DNA of 50,992 nt, taken from Rhodobacter sp. Its GTDB lineage: Bacteria; Pseudomonadota; Alphaproteobacteria; Rhodobacterales; Rhodobacteraceae. The stretch spans positions 1-50,992 of the forward strand of contig JASJCA010000006.1 in NCBI GenBank assembly GCA_030066215.1, written 5' to 3'. The notes under the pieces are model-generated. The model was not told the DNA's origin and searched no databases. It was given only the letters and a program-made list of their open reading frames with translations. The translations under genes were made by a program, and so were the position numbers. This document shows positions 9,346-18,253 of the stretch, piece after piece (position 1 is the first letter of the stretch; every line of letters begins with the position of its first letter).

Positions 9346-11302
9346 GCCGCCGGTCCCGAGGCGCTGGACGAAAACTCCGCCAGTGCGTTCAGAAGTTCCG
9401 ACTTGCGCACCGGTTTCGACAGGACCGGTGCGTCGGCAAGCGGGCCGAGCTCGTCCGGCGAGGTGCCGCTGGGGTAGCCCGAGATGAACATCACGCGCAG
9501 CTCGGGAACCTGCTCGGTGGCGCGGCGCGCCAGGTCCGGCCCCTGCAGCCGCCCGGGCATCACCACGTCGGTCAGCAGGACGTTCGGCCGCAGACCGTCC
9601 TCGATCATCCGCAAGGCAGCGTCGCCGCTGTCGGCCGTGGTCACCTGGTGGCCCATCGACCCAACCTGACGCTTCAGCATACGCAGCACGTCGACTTCGT
9701 CTTCGACGAGCAGGATGTGCAGCGGCGCCGGCGGCGTCCGGCCTTCCACGGCGGACGCGGCGTCCGCTTCGGCGGCGGGGAAGTACATGCGCACCGATGT
9801 GCCACGCCCGACCTCCGAGCTTAGCTTGGTCGTGCCGCCCGATTGCCGGGTGAAGCCCAGAACCGTCGACAGACCGAGCCCGGTACCCCTGCCCACCGGT
9901 TTGGTCGTAAAGAACGGATCAAAGGCGTGAGCCGCATGTTCCGGTGCCATACCGTGGCCGGTGTCGCTGACGGCGATCACGGTGAAAAGCCCGGGGGCCA
10001 TATGCTCGCCCTCGCCCAAAGCCATGTCATCGGCGACCTCGATCTGGCGGATGTCGATGGTCAGGCTGCCGCCTTGGTCCATCGCGTCGCAGGCGTTGAT
10101 CACCAGGTTCAGGATCGCGGTTTCGAGCTGGCTGCGGTCTGCGCGGATGGACGGTGCCGTGCCCGGCCCATCGATCCGCAGTGCGATGTTGGCAGGCAGG
10201 GTGCGCCGCAACATCGACTCCATCTCGGCCACTACCGCGGCCGGGTTCAGCACCGCAGGCTGCAACTGCGCGCGCCGCGCGTAGGCCAGAAGCTGGCGGG
10301 TCAGGCTGCTGCCGCGGAACGACGCCTTGATTGCCTGGTCGATCAGGTCGATCCGGTCGGCAATGTCGGGGTCCTCGCGCAGCAATTCCAGATTGCCGAC
10401 AATCACGCTCAGCAGGTTGTTGAAGTCATGCGCAACTCCGCCGGTCAGCTTGCCGAGTGCGTCCATCTTCTGTGCCTCATGCAGCAGCTCTCGGCTTTCG
10501 TGCAAGCCCCGCTCGGTTTCGACCTGACCAGTGACGTCGACGACAAAACCGCTGAAAACGGTCGAACCGTCAGTCTGACGCTCTGGCGTGCCGTATCCGT
10601 GCAGCCACTTCTCGGCGCCGGATGGAGTGGTGATGCGCCAGCGCAGGTTCCATTGCCGCTCTTGCGCGATCGACTGCGCGATCTCGGCCTCCACCGCGGC
10701 CAAATCGTCGGGATGGATCATGTCCCAGATCAGCGAGGCATCGTTCTGAATATCGGCGGCATTGACCTCCCAAAGGTCGCGACAGCCGGCACTGATGTAG
10801 GGCACTGAGTGGCGGCCGTCTGTCTGATGCAGGTTCACCATCACCGCGCCGGGAATGCTCTCGGTCATCTTGGCGAACCGCTGTTCGGAGCGGTCCAAGG
10901 CCTGTTGCGCCACCACTTGTTCGGTTATGTCACGGATCGAGCCGTTGACCTGCAGCGCGGTACCGTCGGTCGCCCTTGACGTAACCTGGCCGCGGCTGGC
11001 GACCCAGATCGTCGATCCGTCGATCCGTCGGTCCGTCTGATGCGATAGCGGTCTTCGAACCGGTCGCGCAGATCGCGGCTTTCGTCGATGCGCAGGGTGA
11101 GCCGCGCCTTGTCATCAGTGTGGATACGGGCAATTACGTCGTCGATCCGGTGCTCTGTTTCGGCGTCGCTGAGACCGAAAAGCCGCGACCAAGTGGCGTT
11201 GTGCACGATGCGGCCTGTGGTGACGTCCCAAGACCAGGCGCCCTCACCGATCAATTCGAGGATCGCCTCGAGGTCGATGCTGCGCTGCTCAATGTGATCC
11301 AT
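9330..11302 (-). pseudogene. Hybrid PAS histidine kinase with receiver domain, split by an 8-bp duplication frameshift
   Basis: Two frames make one protein. The upstream frame (from 11302, or GTG 11305) encodes MDHIEQRSIDLEAILELIGE and most of a first PAS domain up to RIRRTDGST. The downstream frame (to 9330) encodes the end of that PAS, a second PAS, a HisKA box (GGVAHDFNNLLS), the N box NLVINACDAM, the G boxes SDTGHGM and GRGTGLGLS, and a C-terminal receiver with its phospho-acceptor in LLTDVVMPG. The break is at 11010-11030, where an 8-bp unit (GATCCGTC on the plus strand) is tandemly duplicated. Removing one copy restores GSTIWVASRGQVTSRATDG, a normal PAS end. The gene is therefore a recent pseudogene, a phase-variable gene, or a sequencing error. 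An internal start could still give the 528-residue kinase part. Confidence 0.88.
11010..11030. repeat. 8-bp tandem duplication causing the kinase frameshift
   Basis: The bases CGTC GATCCGTC GATCCGTC G show perfect period-8 repetition over 21 bp (2.6 copies). The extra 8 bp shifts the reading frame of the overlapping histidine kinase by two. Deleting one unit joins the two PAS half-frames exactly. Confidence 0.9.
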
Positions 11303-11305
11303 CAC

Positions 11306-11613
11306 GCCCGTCTCAAACCCGGTCGTTGAAATACCCGACCGTCACTCAGATCGCGGTGGATGCTACAGGCGAAAAGCCACAAGCCGCAACAGCCCAAGGG
11401 TTAACGGCAAGGCGCGCGATGCGCATGGACGGGGTCGGATGGGGTCCATTTGGCTTGGCAGTTCAGCACCCGCGTTGCCGGAAAGTCCCGCCGACAGGCT
11501 CTCGCGAATGCGGTTTGAGACAGGCTTCAAAACGGCATCGAATCCGCTTGCTGGTCCGAAGGTCTGCGCAGGGTGCGCATCGGCGGCAGAATGTGATGGG
11601 ACCTCGCCGCCTT
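11306..11613. other. Gene-free interval between ridA-like gene and the kinase
   Basis: About 308 bp without a convincing gene. Near the kinase start, CGGTCG and CGACCG (about 11318-11339) can pair as a small hairpin. The rest shows no recognised promoter, repeat or coding signal. It may hold the kinase promoter. Confidence 0.5.
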
Positions 11614-12015
11614 CTAGCGCGGCAGCACCGCCATCGCTTCGACTTCGACCACAAACTCTGGGCGAGTGAAGCCCGCGACGATCATCAGGGTGGACGCCGG
11701 CGGCGGTTCTACCTTGGCCAACCAAGCATCCCGCGCCGCCATATAACCCGCCATATGCACGCGGTCGGTCACGTAGGCATTGATCCTCACCACATGAGTC
11801 CGGTTTGCACCGGTTTCACCCAGAATCGCGTTAATGTTGGCAAAGCAGATCGCCGCTTGCGCCTCGGCGCCATCGGGAACTGTGCCGTCCGCGGCCAGGC
11901 CCAACTGGCCCGACGTTACGATCAATGTCCCAGCCTCCACCGCAACTCCATGAGAGTAGCGGGCAAAAGGCGGTGCGATCGCGTTTGGATTGAGTGCGGT
12001 CACGACTGTCTCCAT
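11614..12015 (-). CDS. RidA (YjgF/YER057c/UK114) family protein
   Basis: The 133-residue protein matches the small trimeric RidA fold from end to end, with GTLIVTSGQLGLAADGTVPD, a helix with AAICFANINAILGETGANRTHVV, and the closing strand EFVVEVEAMAVLP. Classical RidA proteins hydrolyse reactive 2-aminoacrylate and other enamines or imines. The arginine that classical members carry in the PARS motif appears replaced here (PPASTLMIV), as in Rid subfamilies without proven imine deaminase activity. It is divergent from the ABC importer and catabolic cluster, which has an amine oxidase and deaminases likely to make imine intermediates, so it may act on a product of that pathway. The kinase remnant lies downstream on the same strand, about 310 bp away. 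Confidence 0.88.
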   Translation of the reverse strand: METVVTALNPNAIAPPFARYSHGVAVEAGTLIVTSGQLGLAADGTVPDGAEAQAAICFANINAILGETGANRTHVVRINAYVTDRVHMAGYMAARDAWLAKVEPPPASTLMIVAGFTRPEFVVEVEAMAVLPR

Positions 12016-12235
12016 TTATCCGAAATTGCGGGATTCATGGCGCGCGCCGGTTCCCGTCGCCAGCCTCTACAAGCTCTTTGAGCCCGGCATTGCCCAAATC
12101 CAGTGCAATTCACGAATCTCTGCCCAATTCTTGACCGCGGATCAATCGCCGTTACCCTCTGTCGTGAGGCCTGGCTTCCCCCTCGGGTCGGCCAGAACAA
12201 GTGTAGTGCGACCTATCACCCAAGGAGGACCCTGG
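12016..12235. promoter_or_regulatory. Divergent intergenic region between ridA-like gene and ABC importer operon
   Basis: This 220-bp gap must hold the promoters for both directions. A possible -35 (TTGACC near 12132) and -10 (TACCCT) for the ABC operon are spaced by 16 bp. Two similar half-sites, GCCCAAATC and GCCCAATTC, occur about 30 bp apart just before it. A strong ribosome-binding site (AAGGAGGA) precedes the ABC binding-protein start. These are weak visual matches only. Confidence 0.3.
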
Positions 12236-13225
12236 ATGTCGTTCAAGACCACTGTTGCCGTTGCCGGTATGGCGTTTGTTGCCGCGGGCGCTGCCATTGC
12301 GCAAGAGAAGGCGGTGTTCGGAACCAACTGGCTGGCGCAGGCCGAGCACGGCGGGTTCTATCAGTCCGTTGCCGATGGCACCTACGCCGCCTGCGGCCTA
12401 GACGTCGAAATCCTGCCCGGCGGTCCGCAGGTCAACAACCGCGCGCTGATGCTGGCCGGCCGAATCGACTTTCACATGGGCGGCGACCTGCTGCAGGCCT
12501 TCAACGCGGTCAAGGAGGGCATCCCGGTCGTCTCGGTCGCCGCGACCTTCCAGAAGCACCCGCAAGTGATTCTCGCGCATCCGGGCGAGGCCGACAGCTG
12601 GGACGAACTCAAGGACCTGACCCTGTTGATCGGCGACAACGGCTTTGCCAGCTATTACCAGTGGATGATTGCCGAGCATGGCTTCACCGTGGAACAGCGC
12701 GAGCCTTACACCTTCAACCCCGCGCCCTTCATCGCCGACAAGCGCAAGGGCATGCAGGGGTATCTGTCGTCCGAGCCCTTCGCGGTGCAGAAAGAGGCTG
12801 GGTTCGAGCCCAACGTCTTCCTGATCGCCGATGCCGGTTATTCCACCTACGCCACCACGATCGAGGCGATGGCCGACACGATCGAGAACCGGCCCGAGGT
12901 CGTGAAGTGCTTTGTCGAGGGCTCTGCCAAGGGATGGTACAACTATCTCTACGGTGATAGCACGGCCGCGGATGAGCTGATCAAGGCCGCCAACCCCGAC
13001 ATGACCCAGGACAAGATCGAGTTCGCCAAGGCCTCGATGTTGGCCAACGGCATCGTCGATTCGGGTGACGCGCTGGAGCTTGGGATCGGCGCGATGACCG
13101 AGGCGAAGGTCGAAGACTTCTACAACAAGATGGTCGCGGCCGGTGTGATCGAGGACGGCCTCGACTGGAAGGCCGCCTTCACGACCGAGTTCACGAACCA
13201 AAAGGTCGGCATGGACATCAAGTAG
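12236..13225 (+). CDS. ABC transporter substrate-binding protein, NMT1/THI5-like
   Basis: The 329-residue protein starts at ATG 12236, with AAGGAGGA upstream and a signal peptide (residues 1-22, ending AAIA). The mature protein opens with FGTNWLAQAEHGGFYQSVAD, the first strand and helix typical of NMT1/THI5-type binding proteins. These bind thiamine pyrimidine precursors, riboflavin, sulfonates or other nitrogen heterocycles. Further family features are GPQVNNRALMLAGRIDFHMG and YLSSEPFAVQ. It is the first gene of a long plus-strand array; the ATPase follows after 66 bp. The ligand is unknown. A cytosine-deaminase-like gene three genes downstream suggests a pyrimidine- or hydantoin-like compound. 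Confidence 0.9.
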   Translation: MSFKTTVAVAGMAFVAAGAAIAQEKAVFGTNWLAQAEHGGFYQSVADGTYAACGLDVEILPGGPQVNNRALMLAGRIDFHMGGDLLQAFNAVKEGIPVVSVAATFQKHPQVILAHPGEADSWDELKDLTLLIGDNGFASYYQWMIAEHGFTVEQREPYTFNPAPFIADKRKGMQGYLSSEPFAVQKEAGFEPNVFLIADAGYSTYATTIEAMADTIENRPEVVKCFVEGSAKGWYNYLYGDSTAADELIKAANPDMTQDKIEFAKASMLANGIVDSGDALELGIGAMTEAKVEDFYNKMVAAGVIEDGLDWKAAFTTEFTNQKVGMDIK

Positions 13226-13291
13226 TCCGCCTGATCCACTCGGGCAGGGGGCGGTGCGCGCCGCCCCCAATCGACTCAGGAGTTCCGCCCA

Positions 13292-14080
13292 ATGCCGACC
13301 GCTTCGGCCGCCCCTCTCGATCAGCGCTCGGAGGTGCTGTGGATGGAGGGTGTCGACAAGACCTTCAACGGAAATGTCCATGCGCTAAAGGGCATGTCGT
13401 TGCGGGTGGGCGAGGGCGATTTCATTTCGCTTCTCGGCCCGTCCGGCTGCGGCAAGTCCACAGCGTTGCGGCTGATCTCGGACTTGATCCATCCCACCCG
13501 CGGCCGCATCACCTGGGCCGGCGGGCAGCATGCGGGCGACCTGGGCGTGGTGTTCCAGGAACCGACCCTGATGCCTTGGGCGACGGTGGCCCAGAACGTC
13601 TGGCTTCCGTTCCGCCTGCGCGGCAAGACCTACACTTCGGTCCGGGACGACGTGCTTGAGGCGTTGAAACTGGTAGGTCTGGAAAAGTTCCAGAACGCCT
13701 ATCCCCGGGAACTCAGCGGCGGCATGAAAATGCGCGTCTCGATTGCGCGCGCCATGGTCACCCACCCCCGCCTGATCCTGATGGACGAGCCCTTCGCCGC
13801 TTTGGACGAGATCACCCGCTTCCGTTTGAACGACGACCTCTTGGAGCTGAAAGATAAGATTGGCTGCACGGTGATCTTCGTCACACATTCAGTGTTCGAA
13901 TCCGTTTTCCTCTCTGACCGCATCGTCGTCATGGCCGCCCGCCCGGGCCGGGTGATCCGCGAACTCACCGTCGACGCGCCCTATCCGCGCGATGACGCCT
14001 TCCGAACCTCGCCCGAATACGCCGCCCATTGCCGCGCCGCCTCGGACGCCCTGCACGAAGCCATGGAGCAGGCCGCATGA
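13292..14080 (+). CDS. ABC transporter ATP-binding protein (SsuB/TauB/ThiZ type)
   Basis: The 262-residue ATPase shows all nucleotide-binding motifs: Walker A GPSGCGKST (49-57), Q-loop VFQEP (about 88-92), signature LSGGM (141-145), Walker B LILMDEP (161-167) and the H-loop histidine in VTHS (H199). It belongs to the nitrate/sulfonate/taurine-type subfamily that pairs with NMT1-like binding proteins. CAGGAG precedes the ATG at 13292. Its last codon overlaps the permease start (ATGA at 14077-14080), so subunits are made in a coupled way. Confidence 0.95.
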   Translation: MPTASAAPLDQRSEVLWMEGVDKTFNGNVHALKGMSLRVGEGDFISLLGPSGCGKSTALRLISDLIHPTRGRITWAGGQHAGDLGVVFQEPTLMPWATVAQNVWLPFRLRGKTYTSVRDDVLEALKLVGLEKFQNAYPRELSGGMKMRVSIARAMVTHPRLILMDEPFAALDEITRFRLNDDLLELKDKIGCTVIFVTHSVFESVFLSDRIVVMAARPGRVIRELTVDAPYPRDDAFRTSPEYAAHCRAASDALHEAMEQAA

Positions 14081-14937
14081 CAGCGATCGACGACCGCAGC
14101 GCCACCCCCGAGATCGTCGACGAGGACGAGGCCCGCCGCGCCCGCGCCCGCAAGCTCGACAAGATCGGCAAGTGGACTCTGCCGGTGGTCGTGATGATCA
14201 TCACCGTATTCCTCTGGGACCGCCTCGTCGTCTGGAACGAGATCCCGCATTACATCCTGCCTGGGCCGCTCTTGGTCTTCGAGACGCTGATCAAGGACTG
14301 GGCGATGCTATTCGACGCCCTCATGGTCACGTTGCAGATCACGCTCATGGCCCTCGCTGTCGCAGTCCTCGGCGGCGTCGGTCTCGCCATCCTCTTCACC
14401 CAGTCCCGCTGGGTCGAGATGTCATTCTACCCCTACGCCGTGATCCTGCAGGTCACGCCCATTGTCGCCATCGCGCCGCTGATCTTCATCTATGTCGACA
14501 GCCGCATCGCTGGGCTGCTCCTGTGCGCCTGGCTCGTCGCCTTCTTCCCGGTACTCTCAAACACCACCCTCGGCCTCAACTCCGCCGACCACAACCTTCG
14601 CGACCTGTTCCGGATCTACGGCGCCACCCGCTGGCAACGCCTGCGCTACCTGCAACTCCCCTCGGCGCTGCCCTATTTCCTCGGCGGCCTGCGCATCGCG
14701 GGCGGCCTCTCCCTCATCGGCGCTGTCGTCGCGGAATACGTCGCCGGTACTGGCGGCATCGGCTCCGGCCTCGCCTTCCGCATCCTCGAGGCCGGCTATC
14801 GCCTCAACATCCCGCGCATGTTCGCCGCCCTGATCCTGATCGCCGCCACCGGTGTGATCATCTTCGCGGGTCTCTCGTTCCTCAGCCACATGCTCTTGCG
14901 CAAGTGGCACGAAAGCGCTCTCAAACGCGAGGGATGA
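14077..14937 (+). CDS. ABC transporter permease
   Basis: The start is the ATG that overlaps the ATPase stop (ATGA); an ORF extending to 14029 is rejected because it lies inside the ATPase gene. The 286-residue protein has about six membrane segments from residue 33 on. The cytoplasmic EAA-type loop that contacts the ATPase is seen as FRIYGATRWQRLRYLQLPSA. This matches the SsuC/TauC/ThiX permease family, which functions as a homodimer. It is followed by the amidohydrolase gene with a 4-bp overlap, tying import to the first catabolic enzyme. Confidence 0.93.
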   Translation: MTAIDDRSATPEIVDEDEARRARARKLDKIGKWTLPVVVMIITVFLWDRLVVWNEIPHYILPGPLLVFETLIKDWAMLFDALMVTLQITLMALAVAVLGGVGLAILFTQSRWVEMSFYPYAVILQVTPIVAIAPLIFIYVDSRIAGLLLCAWLVAFFPVLSNTTLGLNSADHNLRDLFRIYGATRWQRLRYLQLPSALPYFLGGLRIAGGLSLIGAVVAEYVAGTGGIGSGLAFRILEAGYRLNIPRMFAALILIAATGVIIFAGLSFLSHMLLRKWHESALKREG

Positions 14938-16199
14938 TGGACTTCGCCATCCTTCCCGACGGGCCTTTGCGGCTGGACAACGTCACCGTACCCGCCTGCT
15001 TGCTCAACCGACCGGGAGACCTGATCCGAACCTCGCTCAGCCTCGCCGACGGCAAGATCGCCGCTTCGGGCGGCACCCCGGTCGATATGAAGGGCGCGAT
15101 TCTTTTCCCCGCCTTCGTCGACATGCACACCCATCTCGACAAGGGCCACATCTGGGACCGCGCCCCGAACCCCGACGGCACCTTCACTGGCGCGCTGACA
15201 ACCGTGCGCGCCGACCACGCCAACTGGTCCGCAGAAGACGTCCGCGCCCGCATGGAATTCGCGCTCAAATGCGCCTACGCCCACGGCACACGCGCCATCC
15301 GCACCCATCTCGACAGCATCCCCCCGCAAGACGACATCTCCTGGCCGCTCTTCCCAGATATCCGCGCCGAGTGGGCCGGCAGGATCGACCTGCAGGCCTG
15401 CTGCCTGATCGGCGTCGACCGGATGGAGCTTGACGGCCCCTTCGTGCACACCGCCGATCTGGTCGCGCAATATGGCGGCGTGCTCGGCATGGTCACCTAC
15501 GCCATCCCCGACTTCAAAGCCCGCCTCCTCGGCTTTCTGCAACTCGCCAAAGAACGCGGCCTCGCCGTCGACCTCCACGTCGACGAAAACGGCGACCGAG
15601 GCCCCGGCACCCTGCGCACAATCGCTGAAACCGTGCTGGAAACCGGCTTTGACGCCCCCGTCACCGTCGGCCACTGCTGCTCCCTCGCCGTGCAGGACGA
15701 GGCCGAGGCGCTGAAGACCCTCGACCTCATCGCCAAGGCCGGCATCCATGTCGTCAGCCTGCCGATGTGCAACCTCTACCTCCAAGACCGCCAGGCCAGC
15801 CGCACCCCTAGATGGCGCGGCATCACGCTCGTGCACGAGATGAAGGCGCGCGGCATAAATGTCAGCTTCGCCTCCGACAACACCCGCGACCCGTTCTACG
15901 CCTATGGCGATCTCGACATGCTCGAGGTCATGCGCCAGGCCACCCGCATCGGCCATCTCGACCATTCCGACACCGACTGGGTCCAGGCCTTCCTGACCAA
16001 CCCCGCGCAAGCCACCGGCTTTCCCACCCCATCGCTGAGCCCCGGCGCGCCCGCCGACCTGGTGCTCTGCAAGGCCCGCTCTTGGACCGAGCTTTTCGCC
16101 CGCCCGCAATCCGACCGCATCGTCCTGCGGAACGGCCACCAAATCGACCGCACGCTCCCCGACTACGCCGAGCTCGACCCGCTGATGGAGATCGCATGA
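14934..16199 (+). CDS. Cytosine deaminase-like amidohydrolase
   Basis: The 421-residue protein starts at ATG 14934 overlapping the permease stop; the adjacent ATG 14937 is equally possible. It is a metal-dependent amidohydrolase of the cytosine deaminase / N-isopropylammelide aminohydrolase group. Key residues are DMHTHLDKG (H65, H67), HVDENG (H215, E218), GHCCS (H247) and the signature SDNTRDPF (D315), which matches the one CodA has around its catalytic aspartate. Family reactions remove an exocyclic amino group from pyrimidines, triazines or creatinine with release of ammonia. Tight coupling to the ABC importer and the following FAD oxidase suggests it acts on the imported compound. True cytosine deaminase is less likely in this context. 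Confidence 0.88.
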   Translation: MMDFAILPDGPLRLDNVTVPACLLNRPGDLIRTSLSLADGKIAASGGTPVDMKGAILFPAFVDMHTHLDKGHIWDRAPNPDGTFTGALTTVRADHANWSAEDVRARMEFALKCAYAHGTRAIRTHLDSIPPQDDISWPLFPDIRAEWAGRIDLQACCLIGVDRMELDGPFVHTADLVAQYGGVLGMVTYAIPDFKARLLGFLQLAKERGLAVDLHVDENGDRGPGTLRTIAETVLETGFDAPVTVGHCCSLAVQDEAEALKTLDLIAKAGIHVVSLPMCNLYLQDRQASRTPRWRGITLVHEMKARGINVSFASDNTRDPFYAYGDLDMLEVMRQATRIGHLDHSDTDWVQAFLTNPAQATGFPTPSLSPGAPADLVLCKARSWTELFARPQSDRIVLRNGHQIDRTLPDYAELDPLMEIA

Positions 16200-17596
16200 A
16201 ACCCAACGTCGCCGCTGCCAAAGAGGCCCTGTCCCATCTCGATATCGAGGACAAAGACACCAACATCCGCGCCTCCTCCCGCGATTTCTTCTGGTATTCG
16301 CCGGTCTTGAAGGCCCGCCTCGACCACGTCACCGCCGATTTCGTCGTCCGCCCCCGAAACGAAGCCGAGGTGATCGAGATCCTGAAAACCTGCTACGCGC
16401 ACGACTGCCCCGTCACTACCCGCGGCGCGGGCACCGGGAATTACGGCCAGGCGATGCCGCTTGAAGGCGGCTGCGTCATGCACCTGCGCCACATGGACCG
16501 TGTCAAAGAAATCCACCCCGGCCGCGTGATCTGCGAGCCCGGCGTCTTGCTGAAAGACCTCGACGCCGCCTGCAAGGAACATTCCGGCCAGGAAATCCGC
16601 ATGTTCAGCTCCACCTGGGCCACCGCCACCATCGGCGGCTTCATCGCGGGTGGGTCCGGCGGCGTCGGCTCCTGCACCTGGGGCAGCCTGCGCGATCTCG
16701 GCAACATCATCCGCCTGCGCGTCGTGACCATGGAGGAAGAGCCCCGCGTCCTGGACTTCCGCGGCGAGGAACTCGCCCGCGTCTCCCACGCCTACGGCAC
16801 CAACGGCATCATCACCGAGATCGAGATGCCGCTCGCCCCCGCCTATGACTGGACCGAGATGTTCGTCGCCTTCGACGACTTCGCCCAGGCTGTGGACTTC
16901 GCCGAGGACCTCGCCAACCAGGACGGCATCCTGATCAAGCTCGCCACCGTCTTCGAAGCCCCCTGCGCCCACGATTACTTCCAGCGCGTCAAACCTCATG
17001 TCGAGCCGGGCACCCACCTCGTCGGCCTGATGGTCGCCCCGCACTCGATGGATGGCTTCGAGACCTTCACCGCCCGCCGCCCCGAGGCGAAGGTGATCTA
17101 CCGCTCCGACGACAACGACTGGGCCCGCAACCCCGGCCCGGTTTTTGAATACGGCTGGAACCACACCACACTCCGCGCTTTGAAAGTCGACCCGTCGATC
17201 ACGTATCTGCAGGTCCGCTACGGCTACCCGCAGCACCGCGAGCTGATCGCCAAGATGCGCGACGCGTTCTCGCCTGAGGTCCTACAGCATCTCGAGGTGC
17301 TCAAAGAGGGCGGCAAGGTGATGTTCGCCGGACTGAGCCTTGTGAAGTTCACCACCGAGGAGCGCCTCGACGAGATCATCCGCATCCACGAAGAGGCCGG
17401 CGCGATGATCTTCAACCCGCACCGCTACACGCTGGAAGAGGGCGGGCGGCAGACCGTCGACGACCGGCAGCTGCGGTTCAAGCAAGAGGCCGATCCGAAG
17501 GGCCTCCTGAACCCCGGCAAGATGATTTCGTGGGACGATCCCGACTGGTCCTACGACCAAATGTACGCCTATCCCAAGCTCCAGGCCGCCGAATGA
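16196..17596 (+). CDS. FAD-linked oxidase (FAD_binding_4, D-lactate dehydrogenase/GlcD-like)
   Basis: The start overlaps the amidohydrolase stop (ATGA at 16196-16199); 466 residues result. The PCMH-type FAD domain is clear: DFVVRPRNEAEVIEILKTCY, the pyrophosphate loop TTRGAGTGNYGQAMPLEGG, then SSTWATATIGGFIAGGSGGV. The C-terminal GLLNPGKM is the usual family end. These enzymes oxidise 2-hydroxy acids, aldoses or amines and pass electrons to quinone or oxygen. The substrate here is unknown. A 53-bp gap holding an unusual 11-bp repeat array separates its stop from the earliest possible start of the next gene. Confidence 0.88.
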   Translation: MKPNVAAAKEALSHLDIEDKDTNIRASSRDFFWYSPVLKARLDHVTADFVVRPRNEAEVIEILKTCYAHDCPVTTRGAGTGNYGQAMPLEGGCVMHLRHMDRVKEIHPGRVICEPGVLLKDLDAACKEHSGQEIRMFSSTWATATIGGFIAGGSGGVGSCTWGSLRDLGNIIRLRVVTMEEEPRVLDFRGEELARVSHAYGTNGIITEIEMPLAPAYDWTEMFVAFDDFAQAVDFAEDLANQDGILIKLATVFEAPCAHDYFQRVKPHVEPGTHLVGLMVAPHSMDGFETFTARRPEAKVIYRSDDNDWARNPGPVFEYGWNHTTLRALKVDPSITYLQVRYGYPQHRELIAKMRDAFSPEVLQHLEVLKEGGKVMFAGLSLVKFTTEERLDEIIRIHEEAGAMIFNPHRYTLEEGGRQTVDDRQLRFKQEADPKGLLNPGKMISWDDPDWSYDQMYAYPKLQAAE

Positions 17597-17608
17597 GCGT
17601 AAGACTCA

Positions 17609-17652
17609 GAGTCATATGGGATTCATATGAAATTCATATGCGATTCATATGC
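17609..17652. repeat. Four phased 11-bp repeats with CATATG core
   Basis: The palindrome CATATG occurs at 17613, 17624, 17635 and 17646, exactly 11 bp apart. Each copy lies in the unit RAKTCATATGN (GAGTCATATGG, GATTCATATGA, AATTCATATGC, GATTCATATGC). The spacing is about one helical turn, so all palindromes face the same side of the DNA. The last copy contains ATG 17649, a possible start of the next ORF. The array may be an operator for a cooperative regulator, an intrinsically bent segment, or a replication-slippage product. Confidence 0.85.
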
Positions 17653-17669
17653 CCGAATCCGGGGCCCAA

Positions 17670-18251
17670 ATGACCCGCGCCCTGGTCCTCTCCGCCCATC
17701 CGTGCCCCGAGAGCTTCAGCCAGGCGCTCCACGCCAAGGTGGTCGAAACGCTCGAGGGCCGCGGCTGGGAGGTTGACGACTGCGATCTCTACGCCGAGGG
17801 TTTCCAGCCCGTCCTGACAGAGGCCGAACGCCGCGCCTATCATGACGAGCCCGAGAACATCGAGCCCGTCCGTGACTATGTCGAACGGGTGCAAGCGGCG
17901 GACGCATTGGTGATGGTCTTCCCGGTCTGGAATTTCGGCTATCCCGCTATGCTCAAAGGGTTTTTGGACCGCGTTTTCCTGCCCGGCGTGTCCTTCAAAC
18001 TGGTCGACGGCAAGGTCAAACCGAACCTCACGCACATCCGCAAACTCGCCGCTGTGACCACCTATGGCGGCACCCGCCTGCGTGCGATGCTGGTCGGCGA
18101 CCCGCCCCGGAAATGCGTCACCCGCGCCGTCTGGCACGTCTGCCGCCCGTCCAGGATGCGCTACCTCGCGCTCTATGATATGAACCGCGCCACCGACTCG
18201 GCCCGCCGGTCGTTCCTGAACAAAGTTTCTTTTGAAATGAGGGGTTTATAA
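17670..18251 (+). CDS. NAD(P)H dehydrogenase (quinone), flavodoxin-2 fold, copy 1
   Basis: The ATG at 17670 gives 193 residues and aligns with the start of the next paralog (TRALVLSAHPCPESFSQALH against RALVVYCHPRPESF). ATG 17649, inside the repeat array, is an alternative that would add seven residues. The flavodoxin-like fold shows the FMN or FAD phosphate loop SAHPCPESFS and the isoalloxazine loop VFPVWNFGYPAMLKGFLDRV. Family members (NQO1/MdaB/KefF type) reduce quinones or other acceptors with two electrons from NAD(P)H. The downstream paralog starts two bases after its stop, so they are co-translated and may form a heterodimer. The substrate is not known. Confidence 0.87.
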   Translation: MTRALVLSAHPCPESFSQALHAKVVETLEGRGWEVDDCDLYAEGFQPVLTEAERRAYHDEPENIEPVRDYVERVQAADALVMVFPVWNFGYPAMLKGFLDRVFLPGVSFKLVDGKVKPNLTHIRKLAAVTTYGGTRLRAMLVGDPPRKCVTRAVWHVCRPSRMRYLALYDMNRATDSARRSFLNKVSFEMRGL

Positions 18252-18253
18252 GG

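Noticed and set aside
10925..11305. Separate small PAS protein upstream of the kinase
   Set aside because: Its last residues are frameshift nonsense and the true PAS end continues in the next frame; it is one gene broken by an 8-bp duplication.
13992..14933. N-terminal extension of the amidohydrolase frame over the permease gene
   Set aside because: It is an out-of-frame reading of the permease; the true start overlaps the permease stop and begins the conserved domain.
17609..17652. Short CRISPR-like or cloning-site array
   Set aside because: The repeat is only 11 bp with no spacers, and flanking genes are continuous native sequence, so neither CRISPR nor an artefact is supported.
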